Positions 37,079 through 47,411 are shown, counted from the first letter of the stretch. The stretch is 64,000 nt of DNA from Methylotenera sp. (GCF_030653755.1 NZ_JAURYU010000046.1:1-64000); one strand, 5' to 3'. The notes: a model not told the origin generated them from the letters alone. A program made the numbers and translations.

Positions 37079-37861
37079 TTACATCTGTGTTAATTTTTGC
37101 AACATTTGGTCAGATGTTGTAATCGCTTTACTATTAATCTCGTAGGCGCGTTGTGTTTGAATCATATTAACTAATTCTTCCACAACGTTAACATTTGAGG
37201 TTTCTACAAAGCCTTGGGTAAGTAAGCCTGCACCATTTGTGCCTGGCGTATTAGCATTAGCAGTGCCCGACGCCGCAGTTTCAACGTACAAGTTCTCTCC
37301 GTTTGCTTGCAAACCAGCTGGATTAATGAAAGTAGAAAGTTGTAATTGTCCAATTTGCGTTACTGCAGTGGAGCCAGCTAATGTCACTGACACAGTTCCA
37401 TCACGACCGATTGTAAGGCTTTGAGCGTTGTTTGGTACCGTAATTGGCGGCTGCACAGAAAAGCCACTTGAGGTCACTAGTTGACCTTGAAAATCAACTT
37501 GAAATGCACCATCTCTTGTAAACGCGGTTGTGCCGTCTGGAAGTAGTATTTGGAAAAACCCCGCACCTTGGATTGCAACATCCTTATCATTGCCAGTCTG
37601 TTGTAAATTACCCTGTGTAAAAATACGCTCAGTAGCAACAGGCCTAACACCAGTTCCCAATTGTAAACCTGAGGGTAGCTGTGTTTGCTGGGATGACTGC
37701 GCGCCAGGTTGTCTAATTGTTTGATAAAGCAAATCCTCAAACACTGCTCGTGATCTTTTGAATCCACTTGTACTAACGTTTGCCAAGTTGTTTGAAATCA
37801 CGTCCATTTGCGTTTGTTGCGCATCTAGACCAGTTTTTGATATCCATAGTGAGCGTATCAT
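37079..37861 (-). CDS. flgG: Flagellar distal rod protein FlgG
   Basis: This distal rod subunit is 260 aa from the preferred ATG ([55 protein letters not shown]). The ORF track adds five codons from a TTG, but AAAGGAAA lies just before the ATG at 37861. The C-terminal motif is [34 protein letters not shown]. Confidence 0.97.
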   Translation of the reverse strand: MIRSLWISKTGLDAQQTQMDVISNNLANVSTSGFKRSRAVFEDLLYQTIRQPGAQSSQQTQLPSGLQLGTGVRPVATERIFTQGNLQQTGNDKDVAIQGAGFFQILLPDGTTAFTRDGAFQVDFQGQLVTSSGFSVQPPITVPNNAQSLTIGRDGTVSVTLAGSTAVTQIGQLQLSTFINPAGLQANGENLYVETAASGTANANTPGTNGAGLLTQGFVETSNVNVVEELVNMIQTQRAYEINSKAITTSDQMLQKLTQM

Positions 37862-37955
37862 TTTATTTCCTTTCAATCAGAGCATGCTTTTAATTTCTAT
37901 ATGCTTTAATTGCTTAATAGTTCATTGCCATAACTTAATCATAGCTGGTTTATGG

Positions 37956-38696
37956 TTAAGTCAATTGCAAGAGTTGACTGGCTTTATTAGCGTTATTCTC
38001 AGCTGTTTGAATTAGTTTCATTTGCATTTCAAACTGGCGGGCTAGACTAATCATTGTGACCATTGAGTCAACGACGTTTACGTTGCTACTTTCAAGTGCA
38101 CCTTGAATTACACTAACGTTAGCATCGGCAGCTGCAGGATTTCCATCTTTAGTGGTAAATAAACCATCATCAGCACGTACTAAGTTTGATGATGGTGGAT
38201 TCACTAGCTTAATTCGACCAATGATGTTAGAAGGACCCGGTAGCGTTAAGTTATTGACCGTTGATACCGTACCATCTTTGCCGATAGACATGGCTACATC
38301 AGGTGGAATTGTAATGGGTCCTCCATCACCTAATACGGTGAGTCCGTTCGCGGTTTGTAGTAAACCGTTTGGACTCGTTTTTAGTGAACCATTGCGCGTG
38401 TATGCTTCTGAACCATCAGCTCGCTGTATCGCTATCCACCCATCGCCTTTTACTGCGATATCTAAATCTCGGCTAGTTGCTTGAATCGCACCAGAGTTAA
38501 AATCACTACCGGTAGTAGCATCAACGACAAAAGCTCGTGTGGGTAAGCCTTTCCCGATAACTGGCACTGCTCTGAAAGCATCTATCTGTGATTTAAAACC
38601 AGTAGAAGTTGCATTAGCCAGATTGTGGCTGGTCGTTGCTTGCTTCTCAAGGATGTGTTTCGCACCCGTCATTGCGGTGTATATCATGCGATCCAT
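37956..38696 (-). CDS. flgF: Flagellar proximal rod protein FlgF
   Basis: This 246-aa rod protein has the N-terminal DRMIYTAMTGAKHILEKQATTSHNLANATSTGFKSQIDAFRAVPV and C-terminal ESSNVNVVDSMVTMISLARQFEMQMKLIQTAENNANKASQLL. Ribosome site AAGGAGCATCACG. Confidence 0.96.
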   Translation of the reverse strand: MDRMIYTAMTGAKHILEKQATTSHNLANATSTGFKSQIDAFRAVPVIGKGLPTRAFVVDATTGSDFNSGAIQATSRDLDIAVKGDGWIAIQRADGSEAYTRNGSLKTSPNGLLQTANGLTVLGDGGPITIPPDVAMSIGKDGTVSTVNNLTLPGPSNIIGRIKLVNPPSSNLVRADDGLFTTKDGNPAAADANVSVIQGALESSNVNVVDSMVTMISLARQFEMQMKLIQTAENNANKASQLLQLT

Positions 38697-38723
38697 CGTG
38701 ATGCTCCTTTTAGCTACTAACTA

Positions 38724-39974
38724 TTAACGAAGGTTAACAAGTGTTTGTAAGACTTGATCTTGCGTTTTAATGGTTTGTGCATTCGCCTGATAAACACGTT
38801 GAGCCGTAATCATATTGACCAGTTCGGCAGTTAAGTCTACGTTAGAGTCTTCTACAGCAGATGATTGAAGTACGCCTAACAAGCCGCTACCAGGGGCTCC
38901 TGTCAATGCAGGGCCAGAACTTGCACTTACTGCCCATGCATTGCCGCCTAATGATTGCAAGCCATTTGGGTTGGTAAAGCTAGAGAGTACCACTCGACCT
39001 AAATTTTTCGATTGACCATTGCTGTAACGACCAACGATAGTGCCATCGCTTGATGTGTTAAAGCCAGATAAACGGCCAGATGTAAATCCATCTTGAGATA
39101 AGCTGTTGATACTAAAAGCGGAGCCGAACTGTGTGCTCTTAGAATAGTCGATTGTTGCGGTCACATCAGCCGCGCCGTTGGGGGCTGGAGTGGTATCTGT
39201 GTTAAGCGGTGTGAATGTTACAGAAGGTAATGCAGGTACGATAGTTGGTGATACGCCAGTACCAGTAAAGGTCATCACGGCAGTGGTTGCAGGTAAAGCT
39301 GGTGTTGATACGCCATCAACGGTCGTGTAAACATCCCATTCGTTTGCGGCAGTTTTACGGAAAAAATTTTGTAATGTGTGCGAATTACCTAAGCTATCGT
39401 AAACCGTTACCGCAGTCGAGCTGTTGTAAGTAGTAGGGTCTGTAGGGTCAAATATTGGTATCGCAGGCATTGGGTTGTTTCTAGAGTCAAGGTTAATCGT
39501 ACCCTCAATCTCTGTTGTTGCTACAGGCTGAATGTCAGCCGTGTTGATTTGCAGATCAACTGCTGCACCACTTAATATATTGCCGCTAGCATCTGCGGAG
39601 TAGCCGGTTAAGCGTTTGTTGGCAGAATCTACGATATATCCAAATCTATCTAACTGGAACTGGCCGTTGCGTGTATATGTGATAGCGCCATTTGAAGACA
39701 TGCGGAAAAAACCATTGCCATTAATAGCAATATCTAAGGAGTTGTTGGTCGAGGTAATATTACCCTGTGTGAATTGTTGCGCAACAGTTGCCAAGTTTGT
39801 ACCAATACCGATTTGGCTACCTCCACCGCCAGTGATCGAGTTTGCGAATACGTCAGCAAACTCTGCACGAGATTGTTTAAATCCTACGGTATTGGCATTT
39901 GATACGTTGTTGCCGATAACTTCTAATTGTTTAGATGCTGCGTTAAGACCGCTTAAACCTTGTTGAAAACTCAT
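38724..39974 (-). CDS. flgE: Flagellar hook protein FlgE
   Basis: This hook subunit is 416 aa. The N-terminal SFQQGLSGLNAASKQLEVIGNNVSNANTVGFKQSRAEFADVFANS and C-terminal SNVDLTAELVNMITAQRVYQANAQTIKTQDQVLQTLVNLR are diagnostic, and the middle hook domain includes TAVTVYDSLGNSHTLQNFF. Ribosome site AAGGAGAATAGT. Confidence 0.97.
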   Translation of the reverse strand: MSFQQGLSGLNAASKQLEVIGNNVSNANTVGFKQSRAEFADVFANSITGGGGSQIGIGTNLATVAQQFTQGNITSTNNSLDIAINGNGFFRMSSNGAITYTRNGQFQLDRFGYIVDSANKRLTGYSADASGNILSGAAVDLQINTADIQPVATTEIEGTINLDSRNNPMPAIPIFDPTDPTTYNSSTAVTVYDSLGNSHTLQNFFRKTAANEWDVYTTVDGVSTPALPATTAVMTFTGTGVSPTIVPALPSVTFTPLNTDTTPAPNGAADVTATIDYSKSTQFGSAFSINSLSQDGFTSGRLSGFNTSSDGTIVGRYSNGQSKNLGRVVLSSFTNPNGLQSLGGNAWAVSASSGPALTGAPGSGLLGVLQSSAVEDSNVDLTAELVNMITAQRVYQANAQTIKTQDQVLQTLVNLR

Positions 39975-40030
39975 ACTATTCTCCTTAGAGCTACATAATT
40001 AATGTTAATAATGCTTAATTACTAGCGTTA

Positions 40031-40702
40031 TTAAAATATCTCTTTTACTGCCGTAGTATCTACTGTCATTAAATTGCTTAAATTAAGTTTAACTCCAGTT
40101 GAGTAATTGGAAATGCTCAATACCTTTGCAAAACTTAAAGTTGTTGCTGCTGCAGTATTGCTGCCAATTGTTGCCTCTACTTCGAATTTATAGTTACCTG
40201 CAGGAGCGGTTGTGCCATCATCTTTAAAACCATCCCAAGTAAGCGGAATTGTCCCTGCATCTTGTTTACCTAGCTCGATTGTCCTGATGGTTGCACCAGA
40301 GCCATCCTTGATATTAACTTTTACCTTGTCTGCTCCAATCGGCAGTTCTATACCGAAATAACCTGCTTCGCCAGATGTTTGAATGGTATCGCCAGGAGTT
40401 AACACACTACGGCCTATAAGATTTGAGGCTTGGTAAGATTGGCCCATTTGTACATTGTTAATTAAAGTCTCTAATGTATTATTTAACTTATCAATACCAG
40501 TCACTGTTGATAGTTGTGCCATTTGGCTAGTGACTTGCGCGTTATCCATAGGGTTGAGTGGGTCTTGATTTCGCATTTGCGTTACAAGTAAGGTCATAAA
40601 TCGGTTTTGTGCTTCATCTACTGATGCTGTTGAACTTTTCTTGGTGTTCATAGCATCTAGTAATGCTTGTGACGGAGTGTTGGCTGCGTTTACGGTTGTC
40701 AT
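40031..40702 (-). CDS. flgD: Flagellar hook-assembly scaffolding protein FlgD
   Basis: This hook cap protein is 223 aa, with the N-terminal signature NRFMTLLVTQMRNQDPLNPMDNAQVTSQMAQLSTVTGIDKLN and a FlgD Ig-like domain (IPLTWDGFKDDGTTAPAGNYKFEVEA). Ribosome site AGGAGCCCATAA. Confidence 0.96.
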   Translation of the reverse strand: MTTVNAANTPSQALLDAMNTKKSSTASVDEAQNRFMTLLVTQMRNQDPLNPMDNAQVTSQMAQLSTVTGIDKLNNTLETLINNVQMGQSYQASNLIGRSVLTPGDTIQTSGEAGYFGIELPIGADKVKVNIKDGSGATIRTIELGKQDAGTIPLTWDGFKDDGTTAPAGNYKFEVEATIGSNTAAATTLSFAKVLSISNYSTGVKLNLSNLMTVDTTAVKEIF

Positions 40703-40762
40703 TTATGGGCTCCTAATTTCAGTGCGCTTAATTTTTTCAGTTCTGATAATGTCTTTAAACTA

Positions 40763-41170
40763 CTATGACTGACCTATAGAAAGCGTTTTCATTAACATTG
40801 TTTTTGCTGCATTCATGGTTTCCACATTATTTTGGTAAGCACGAGAAGCAGAAATCATATTTACCATTTCCTCTGTGACATTCACATTTGGCATGCTGAC
40901 ATACCCTTTGTCGTTTGCAAGAGGATGTTTAGGGTCATACAACATTCTTGGCGGTGAGTTATCTTCAACGACCTTGGTCACTTTTACACCGCTTGCACCC
41001 GCCGATTTAGAAGGTATTGCGCTAAAAACAACTTGTTTTGATTTGTAAGGAGTGCCGTTCGCGCTGGTCGCACTATCTGCGTTTGCAAGATTACTGGCCA
41101 CAGCATTTAAGCGTTGAGCTTGAGCGCTCATTGCGGAACCAGAAATATTAAACACGTTAAATAATGACAT
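40763..41170 (-). CDS. flgC: Flagellar proximal rod protein FlgC
   Basis: This rod protein is 135 aa from the ATG at 41170 (MSLFNVFNISGSAMSAQAQRLNAVASNLANADSATSANGTPYKSKQVVF). The ORF track starts 12 codons earlier, but AAGGAGAAGTCG directly precedes this ATG. The C-terminal motif is NVNVTEEMVNMISASRAYQNNVETMNAAKTMLMKTLSIG. Confidence 0.96.
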   Translation of the reverse strand: MSLFNVFNISGSAMSAQAQRLNAVASNLANADSATSANGTPYKSKQVVFSAIPSKSAGASGVKVTKVVEDNSPPRMLYDPKHPLANDKGYVSMPNVNVTEEMVNMISASRAYQNNVETMNAAKTMLMKTLSIGQS

Positions 41171-41256
41171 CGACTTCTCCTTAAATATTTGTCTAGCTAT
41201 CCACATCTACTACACTACGTAAGCCTTAAATAGCAGCTTTCTAAACCGAACCTCAT

Positions 41257-41664
41257 TTATTGCCCTTGAATTGCTGCGAGCATTTTTTTTAACTGTCCGT
41301 TAATCATGATGATGCTAGCTTCGTAACGAATCGCATTGTCTGCAAACTGATTACGCTCTACGTCCATGTCAACAGTATTGCCGTCTACGCTACCTTGAAT
41401 CACAGGTCTAAAAAGTGCATCTCCACCTATGCTAGAGGGTTTGCCATCTAAGTGATTTGGTGAAGTTTTGCTAGTATTAAAAGCTTCTTTATTCGTTGCG
41501 CCTGCCATTGCATTTTTCATTGCGGCGTTAAAATCCAAATCGCGCGCTTTGTAGTGCGGTGTATCTGCATTGGCAATATTAGCCGCAATAAGTTCTTGGC
41601 GTTGGCCGCGCACTCTTAGTGCGTTTTGATGAAAACTTAAAGCTGCATCTAATTTGTTAATCAT
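41257..41664 (-). CDS. flgB: Flagellar proximal rod protein FlgB
   Basis: This 135-aa rod protein reads ALSFHQNALRVRGQRQELIAANIANADTPHYKARDLDFNAAMKNAM, with C-terminal VDMDVERNQFADNAIRYEASIIMINGQLKKMLAAIQGQ. It is the first gene of the flgBCDEFGHIJ operon, transcribed away from flgA. Ribosome site AAAGGAAAAAT. No sigma-28 site was found in front of it. Confidence 0.96.
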   Translation of the reverse strand: MINKLDAALSFHQNALRVRGQRQELIAANIANADTPHYKARDLDFNAAMKNAMAGATNKEAFNTSKTSPNHLDGKPSSIGGDALFRPVIQGSVDGNTVDMDVERNQFADNAIRYEASIIMINGQLKKMLAAIQGQ

Positions 41665-41739
41665 ATTTTTCCTTTGCTAAGCACCTAATACTGAATGAGA
41701 TTTTTACAAATTACTATTGAGTAATTTAAGCTTAAATCA

Positions 41740-41766
41740 TCAAGTAAATACTTTTATTGCCGATAA
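41740..41766 (+). promoter_or_regulatory. Candidate sigma-28 promoter upstream of flgA
   Basis: TCAAGTAA-N11-GCCGATAA has a perfect FliA -10 element and a 5/8 -35 at the exact spacing. The predicted start near 41773 is 21 bp before the first possible flgA ATG and about 200 bp before the last. Confidence 0.65.
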
Positions 41767-41793
41767 CACACTTGTAAGCAAGTTTAAATACAT

Positions 41794-42708
41794 ATGGCAA
41801 TGTTTGATTGGGTAAGAAGAAGGGTATTTCTTGCCCTTTTCTTAGTTTTACTAGACAGTCGTATCCGTAGAATGCACATTGAATCTTTGTACATAGCATT
41901 GGAATTCGACATGTCCTGTTTTATCTACCAATTACCATTGAAATTGTTCTCAAATGTAAGTTTGAAAGCATGTATGGCGAGTGGTCGGCTTGGCTTTGTA
42001 ATGTTACTAGCTGTTTTGATGTTAAGTAATAGCCTTTTATTAAAGGCGGCAACAAGTCAGGTTGCGATCAGTAAGCAATATCCTAAACAAGATTTATCTT
42101 TAATAAAGGTTAAGGTGGTTGAGTTTCTACAAACACAAACGCTTGGTTATCCTGGTAAAGTAGCAGTTCAAGCTGGGGCCATTGACCCGAATTTAAAGCT
42201 AGCAATTTGTCATGATATTCAGGTTTTTTTACCTTCAGGCAGTCGTGCATGGGGTAAAACTAGTGTTGGGGTCCGCTGTAATGCGCCAAGCGCTTGGACA
42301 ATTTATGCTCAGGCTACCGTCAATGTTGTTGCACAGTATTTGGTTGCTGCTGCGCCATTAGCGCAGGGTAGGGTTGTCACACATGAAGATTTATTGTTTC
42401 AAACTGGTGATCTTACGCAGTTGCCCCCTGGAATCTTTACTGATGTGACGCAGGCGTTGGGCCGTATTGTGAATATCTCAATGAACGCTGGTGCTGTGCT
42501 TAGGCAGGAGATGCTTAAAGTGTCACCTGTTGTGCAACAAGGGCAAACTGTGATGATTACTTCAGCTGGTAAAGGCTTTCGTGTCTCAGCTGAGGGTAAA
42601 GCAATGACTAAAGCAAATGAAGGGCAAGTTGTACAAGTGAAGGTTGCTAATGGCCAAGTAGTGAGTGGCATAGCACGTCAGAGCGGACAAGTGGAAGTTG
42701 TTTTTTAA
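41794..42708 (+). CDS. flgA: Flagella basal body P-ring formation chaperone FlgA
   Basis: FlgA is the periplasmic chaperone for P-ring assembly. The C-terminal SAF-type domain is clear (LAQGRVVTHEDLLFQTGDLTQLPPGIFTDVTQALGRIVNISMNAGAVLRQEMLKVSPVVQQGQTVMI, ending in GIARQSGQVEVVF). The 304-aa ORF is about 60-70 aa longer than usual. The real start is probably ATG 41911 (preceded by TTGGAATTC) or ATG 41974, whose MASGRLGFVMLLAVLMLSNSLLLKAA would be the signal peptide. The first ATG gives a signal that is too far inside. Confidence 0.9.
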   Translation: MAMFDWVRRRVFLALFLVLLDSRIRRMHIESLYIALEFDMSCFIYQLPLKLFSNVSLKACMASGRLGFVMLLAVLMLSNSLLLKAATSQVAISKQYPKQDLSLIKVKVVEFLQTQTLGYPGKVAVQAGAIDPNLKLAICHDIQVFLPSGSRAWGKTSVGVRCNAPSAWTIYAQATVNVVAQYLVAAAPLAQGRVVTHEDLLFQTGDLTQLPPGIFTDVTQALGRIVNISMNAGAVLRQEMLKVSPVVQQGQTVMITSAGKGFRVSAEGKAMTKANEGQVVQVKVANGQVVSGIARQSGQVEVVF

Positions 42709-42781
42709 CTGGTTACATTCAGCTTTTGCGACTTAGTTATTTAAATTATTGATAAACATTGTTAATTTTTATAAAAAAAGC

Positions 42782-42808
42782 TAAAGTTCGCTTAAACTAT
42801 GCCGATAT
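42782..42808 (+). promoter_or_regulatory. Sigma-28 promoter of flgM
   Basis: TAAAGTTC-N11-GCCGATAT is 14/16 identical to the FliA consensus with exact spacing. It is 58 bp upstream of the flgM ATG. FliA-driven flgM expression is the classical negative feedback loop. Confidence 0.9.
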
Positions 42809-42866
42809 CTGCATTAAGGATGCGTGTATACGTATGAGCAGGTTAAGCAAAAAAGGATGAAATGCC

Positions 42867-43205
42867 ATGAAAATCAATGAAACAATTAAAAATACCGCTG
42901 GCTTAGTGCTTGATAAGGCTAGTGTTGAAAAGGCAAATGCAGCAAAAGTTGAGGCTGATGCTAAGCAAAAAACAGGTAAGTCTCAGTCAAGTGAGAAATC
43001 TTCTGGTAATGTGACTTTGTCACCACTTTCAGCAAAATTGCAAACTTTAGAAGCCAAGGTTAAAGCTAGTAACGTTTACGATGCTGAGAAAGTAGATGCA
43101 ATCAAATCAGCGATTGCTGGTGGTCAGTTTTCTGTAAGTTCAGAAAAAGTAGCTGATGGCTTAATTGAAACCGTGAAAGATTTACTAACGAGTCGCTTTG
43201 CTTAA
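42867..43205 (+). CDS. flgM: Anti-sigma-28 factor FlgM
   Basis: This 112-aa protein holds FliA inactive until it is exported through the finished hook. The N-terminal half is disordered and Lys/Ser-rich. The sigma-binding C-terminal helices read NVTLSPLSAKLQTLEAKVKASNVYDAEKVDAIKSAIAGGQFSVSSEKVADGLIETVKDLL. It is driven by the adjacent sigma-28 promoter and followed by flgN. Confidence 0.95.
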   Translation: MKINETIKNTAGLVLDKASVEKANAAKVEADAKQKTGKSQSSEKSSGNVTLSPLSAKLQTLEAKVKASNVYDAEKVDAIKSAIAGGQFSVSSEKVADGLIETVKDLLTSRFA

Positions 43206-43212
43206 AATTAAC

Positions 43213-43686
43213 ATGGCTAATACATCTTCCAATCAATCTGTAACCTTTACGCAAGACGCTTTGTTAGTGGCAGAACTGATTGCTTTGCTTGAGCGTGAGC
43301 AGTCGCACTTGGTGAAAGCTAATGTTGAGGAAATAGAGGCGATTCTGGAAGAAAAGTCCTTACTATTGCAGCGTTTGAACCTTGCTGCTAAATCACGTTA
43401 CCAGTTATTACAAGCGCATGGTTTTCAAGCTAGCGAGTCTGGTATGAGTGAATGGGTTGAAAAACAAGCGAAAAAAGATATCACGACAGCTTGGGTTAAC
43501 TTCCAAAAGTCTCTTGAACAAGCTAAAGAGCTTAATAGATTAAATGGTACTTTAATTAGTAAACATTTTAATCGTAACCAAGAACTGCTAAATCATTTAC
43601 AAGGTAATAATGATGAAGGTTCAGTTTACGGTCCAGATGGTCAAGCTAAACCAAAGGGACCTTCACGTTCTGGCTTGATTGTTTAA
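43213..43686 (+). CDS. flgN: FlgK/FlgL export chaperone FlgN
   Basis: This helical protein of about 157 aa starts at the ATG 43213 (MANTSSNQSVTF); the ORF track uses a TTG 15 bp earlier inside flgM. The core is LVAELIALLEREQSHLVKANVEEIEAILEEKSLLLQRLNLAAKSRYQLL. FlgN binds the C-termini of FlgK and FlgL before export. Coupled to flgM. Confidence 0.9.
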   Translation: MANTSSNQSVTFTQDALLVAELIALLEREQSHLVKANVEEIEAILEEKSLLLQRLNLAAKSRYQLLQAHGFQASESGMSEWVEKQAKKDITTAWVNFQKSLEQAKELNRLNGTLISKHFNRNQELLNHLQGNNDEGSVYGPDGQAKPKGPSRSGLIV

Positions 43687-43811
43687 ATAGCCTAAAGTAG
43701 TGTCTCTATCTTAGTTATCGTTGATTAGTTAAACTTTGCATCTAAGAGTAATACCAAACCAAATTCAAGTGCTTACCAGTTTTAGTCAGCGTAAGATATT
43801 TATTGGTAAGC

Positions 43812-45668
43812 TTAGTAGTTCACGCTGTTTACCATATCTTCTAATACCTGTAAAAATGCATCGCCATATCGTGTCAGTTTCGCTTGACCTACACCGCTAA
43901 TTTTACCCATGTCAGTTAGGCTGTCGGGGCGATGGTTCAGAATTTCAAGCAGTGTACTGTCATGAAAAATCAGGTAGGGTGGTACGCCTTGTTCCTTTGC
44001 AAGCTGAGTCCGCTTGGCTTTTAGTGCATGCCACAATGGATCATCTGCCACACCTGCATAGGCTTCTTTAACACGAGCGACACGTTCAGCTTTACTCACA
44101 CGTTTGGCGACTTCATGGTCTTGGCGTAGCCATACGTTTGCTTCACCTCGTAAAATAGGGCGCGCAGACTCACTAAGGCGAAGTCCACCAAATGCGTCCA
44201 TGTCAGTCTCTAAGTGTCCACTTGCGACCAATTGCCTAAATACACTACTCCATTGTGCTTGAGACAGGGTTTTCCCTATGCCAAAAGTACTGAGTGCTTG
44301 ATGGTTGAATTGTTCAACTTTAGGGGTTGATTTTCCAAGTAGCACGTCAATCAGGTGTACTACACCAAATCTTTGTCCTGTGCGATATACGCATGATAAT
44401 GCCATTTGTGATGCTTGGGTTCCATCCCAAGTGTCTGTAGGGGTAAGGCAGTTATCGCATTGCCCGCAGTCACCTGGGTGCTGCTCTCCAAAGTAACGTA
44501 ATATGGTTTGGTGACGACACGCTGTAGATTCGCAGAAGCCAAGTAGCGCATCCAGTTTTTGTCGTTCTACATGCTGACGCTCTGGTGAGGCGTCACTGTT
44601 CTCTAACATTTGTTTCATGTTAACTACGTCGCCTAGACCATATGTCATCCAAGCGTTGGCTGGCAGGCCATCTCTGCCCGCACGACCTGTTTCTTGGTAG
44701 TAGCCTTCCATACTTTTTGGTAAATCGAGATGTGCGACAAAGCGTACGTTAGGTTTATCAATGCCCATGCCAAATGCAACTGTGGCGACCATAATTACAC
44801 CTTCTTCGCGTAAAAATCGTCTTTGGTTGCTGTTACGTATACTTGCATCAAGCCCTGCATGGTAGGGTAAGGCATCCCAACCTTTTGATTTTAGCCACTC
44901 GGCAGTTTCTTCTACTTTACGGCGTGATAGGCAGTAAACAATGCCAGCATCATTGGGATGTTCTGACTCAATAAAAGCTTCTAGTTGCTGGCGTGCATTG
45001 GCTTTTGGTAAAACACGGTATTTAATATTAGGGCGATCGAAACTAGAGACAAATTGACGAGCATTTTCAAGGGTTAGTCGTTCTATGATTTCAGCTCTAG
45101 TGGGCGCATCAGCCGTTGCAGTGAGTGCGATTCTAGGTACGCGAGGAAAGTGCTCATGCAATACAGTGAGTTTGCGATATTCTGGCCTAAAGTCATGACC
45201 CCATTGAGAAACGCAATGCGCTTCATCAATGGCAAACAGTGCAATGCCTATACTGTCCTCAATTTGTTCAAGCAAGGTAAGGAAGTTCGGCATGAATAAA
45301 CGTTCTGGCGCAACGTACAGCACTTGTATATCGCCACGAAGTAACGCTGTTGTAATGGTGCCAGATTGCTCTGCATTTAGGCTTGAGTTTAGAAAGGCTG
45401 CCTTCACCCCAAGTTGCTGAAGAGCATCCACTTGGTCTTGCATCAGTGCAATGAGTGGTGATACCACAACACCAACGCCTTTGCGTAATAATGCTGGTAG
45501 TTGATAGCATAATGACTTACCACCGCCTGTGGGCATTAAAACAAGCGCATCGCCACCCTCGACCATATGTTCAACAATTTCTTGTTGCTCACCACGAAAA
45601 GTGCTGTAACCAAACACATCCTGTAAACAAGCCTGAGCGGTTAAATGACGAACAGATGTGTTTAACAT
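43812..45668 (-). CDS. recQ: ATP-dependent DNA helicase RecQ
   Basis: This 3'-5' helicase is 618 aa. Motif I is [16 protein letters not shown], motif II DEAH ([20 protein letters not shown]), and motif VI is in the region ending [13 protein letters not shown]. The RQC zinc site ([24 protein letters not shown]) is followed by a C-terminal HRDC domain ([29 protein letters not shown]). It acts in recombination and fork repair. Convergent with flgN. Confidence 0.97.
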   Translation of the reverse strand: MLNTSVRHLTAQACLQDVFGYSTFRGEQQEIVEHMVEGGDALVLMPTGGGKSLCYQLPALLRKGVGVVVSPLIALMQDQVDALQQLGVKAAFLNSSLNAEQSGTITTALLRGDIQVLYVAPERLFMPNFLTLLEQIEDSIGIALFAIDEAHCVSQWGHDFRPEYRKLTVLHEHFPRVPRIALTATADAPTRAEIIERLTLENARQFVSSFDRPNIKYRVLPKANARQQLEAFIESEHPNDAGIVYCLSRRKVEETAEWLKSKGWDALPYHAGLDASIRNSNQRRFLREEGVIMVATVAFGMGIDKPNVRFVAHLDLPKSMEGYYQETGRAGRDGLPANAWMTYGLGDVVNMKQMLENSDASPERQHVERQKLDALLGFCESTACRHQTILRYFGEQHPGDCGQCDNCLTPTDTWDGTQASQMALSCVYRTGQRFGVVHLIDVLLGKSTPKVEQFNHQALSTFGIGKTLSQAQWSSVFRQLVASGHLETDMDAFGGLRLSESARPILRGEANVWLRQDHEVAKRVSKAERVARVKEAYAGVADDPLWHALKAKRTQLAKEQGVPPYLIFHDSTLLEILNHRPDSLTDMGKISGVGQAKLTRYGDAFLQVLEDMVNSVNY

Positions 45669-45713
45669 TTAAACTGAACCGACGATTTAGCGATGCTTGC
45701 TTGAGCTAAGTTG

Positions 45714-47309
45714 TTATTCAACGCCTTGGCTTAATAGGTAGTCTTCATAATTACCTGTAAAGTCTACTATGCCATTTGCTTTAATTTCAATGATGCGTGT
45801 TGCAATTGAACTTACAAACTCACGGTCATGGCTTACAAAGAATAGAGTACCTTTGTATTTGTCTAACGCGGTATTAAGTGCTTCAATAGATTCCATGTCC
45901 ATGTGATTGGTTGGTTCATCCATGAGCAATACGTTTGTTTTTGCTAACATCAGCTTGCCATATAACATACGGCCTTTTTCACCGCCAGAAAGTACTTTGA
46001 CAGATTTTTTAGTATCGTCACCAGAGAATAGTAAACGACCTAACATGCTGCGAACCGTTTGGTCATCATCGCCTTGCTGGGTAAACTTGCTCATCCATTC
46101 GAACAGTTCATCACCATCTTCAAACTCATACTCATGATCTTGCGCAAAGTAGCCTATTTTTGCCTTCTCTGCCCATTTCACTTCACCATGTTTTGGTTCT
46201 AAATCACCAGCTAAGCAACGTAAGAATGTAGTTTTACCAATGCCGTTTTCACCAATAATGGCCACTTTTTCGCCTGCTTCGAACATCATGTCGACATCAT
46301 TGAATAATGGACGGTCAAAGCCGTGGCTTAATTTTTTCAACTCAACGGCATTACGATGTAGTTTTTCACGCTCATCGTATTCAAAGCGAATAAATGGATA
46401 TTGGCGAGAAGACGGTTTAAATTCTTCGATTTTGATTTTATCAATTTGTTTAGCACGGCTGGTCGCTTGCTTTGCTTTAGAAGCATTTGCAGAGAATCGG
46501 CGAACGAAATCCTGTAAATCAGCAATTTGCTGTTTAGCTTTTGCGTTATCTTTGGCTTGTTGTGCGCGTGCCGCAGTGCTTGCTTCCATGTAGTCGTCAT
46601 AGTTACCTGGATATACCGCAATTTTACCGTAGTCCATGTCGCAAGTATGTGTACACACTTGGTTTAAAAAGTGGCGATCATGAGAAATAATAATCATGGT
46701 ACAGCTACGGTTGTTGAGTACATCTTCTAGCCAACGGATGGTATTAATATCCAAGTTGTTGGTTGGTTCATCGAGTAGCAAAATGTCTGGGTTTGCAAAC
46801 AATGCTTGAACGAGTAGTACGCGTAATTTCCAGCCTGGGGCAACTGCACTCATTGGGCCGTTGTGTTGTTCAATTGGGATGCCAACACCAAGCAATAGTT
46901 CGCCAGCACGCGCCTCTGCAGTGTAACCATCAAACTCAGCAAATACAGCCTCTAATTCGGCAGCACGCATGTAGTCATCTTCAGTGGCTTCCAAATTAGC
47001 GTAGATTGCATTTTTTTCTACATTTGCCTTCCACATTTGGTCGTGACCCATCATCACAACATCAAGCACACGCTGATCTTCGTAAGCAAACTGATCTTGA
47101 CGTAAGAACGCCATGCGTTCGTTGTTATCAAGCGAGATATTCCCTGACGTAGGTTCTAAAACCTTTGCTAGGATTTTCATATAGGTTGATTTACCGCAAC
47201 CGTTAGCACCAATTAAGCCATAGCGATTACCATCGCCAAATTTAACTGAGATGTTTTCAAATAATGGCTTTGCGCCAAATTGCATCGTGATATTGTTAGA
47301 AATTAACAA
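45714..47309 (-). CDS. ybiT: ABC-F family ATPase (YbiT type)
   Basis: This soluble duplicated ABC ATPase is 531 aa. Both Walker A motifs ([34 protein letters not shown]) and both Walker B motifs ([22 protein letters not shown]) are present with the ABC-F linker. Length and sequence closely match E. coli YbiT, a ribosome-associated ABC-F protein. The start is [15 protein letters not shown] aligns with the known N-terminus, an in-frame TAA sits two codons upstream, and AAGG lies 11 nt before. The next ATG (codon 9) would remove the first beta strand. Confidence 0.93.
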   Translation of the reverse strand: MLISNNITMQFGAKPLFENISVKFGDGNRYGLIGANGCGKSTYMKILAKVLEPTSGNISLDNNERMAFLRQDQFAYEDQRVLDVVMMGHDQMWKANVEKNAIYANLEATEDDYMRAAELEAVFAEFDGYTAEARAGELLLGVGIPIEQHNGPMSAVAPGWKLRVLLVQALFANPDILLLDEPTNNLDINTIRWLEDVLNNRSCTMIIISHDRHFLNQVCTHTCDMDYGKIAVYPGNYDDYMEASTAARAQQAKDNAKAKQQIADLQDFVRRFSANASKAKQATSRAKQIDKIKIEEFKPSSRQYPFIRFEYDEREKLHRNAVELKKLSHGFDRPLFNDVDMMFEAGEKVAIIGENGIGKTTFLRCLAGDLEPKHGEVKWAEKAKIGYFAQDHEYEFEDGDELFEWMSKFTQQGDDDQTVRSMLGRLLFSGDDTKKSVKVLSGGEKGRMLYGKLMLAKTNVLLMDEPTNHMDMESIEALNTALDKYKGTLFFVSHDREFVSSIATRIIEIKANGIVDFTGNYEDYLLSQGVE

Positions 47310-47411
47310 AATTTAAGACCTTAAAAATAAATTAATTACAAAAGTGGTGTGTAATATATTGCGTAATCAGCCAATCATATTACAGCTTGTTTTTCGCGTT
47401 AAAACAAATGC

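Noticed and set aside
41794-41973. Separate small gene in the 5' part of the flgA ORF (MAMFDWVRRR...)
   Set aside because: It is in frame with flgA, has no convincing ribosome site and no stop; more likely leader sequence or over-extended ORF.
43770-43811. GCTTACCA...TGGTAAGC pair between flgN and recQ as a bidirectional terminator
   Set aside because: The loop is more than 20 nt and no T tract follows on either strand.
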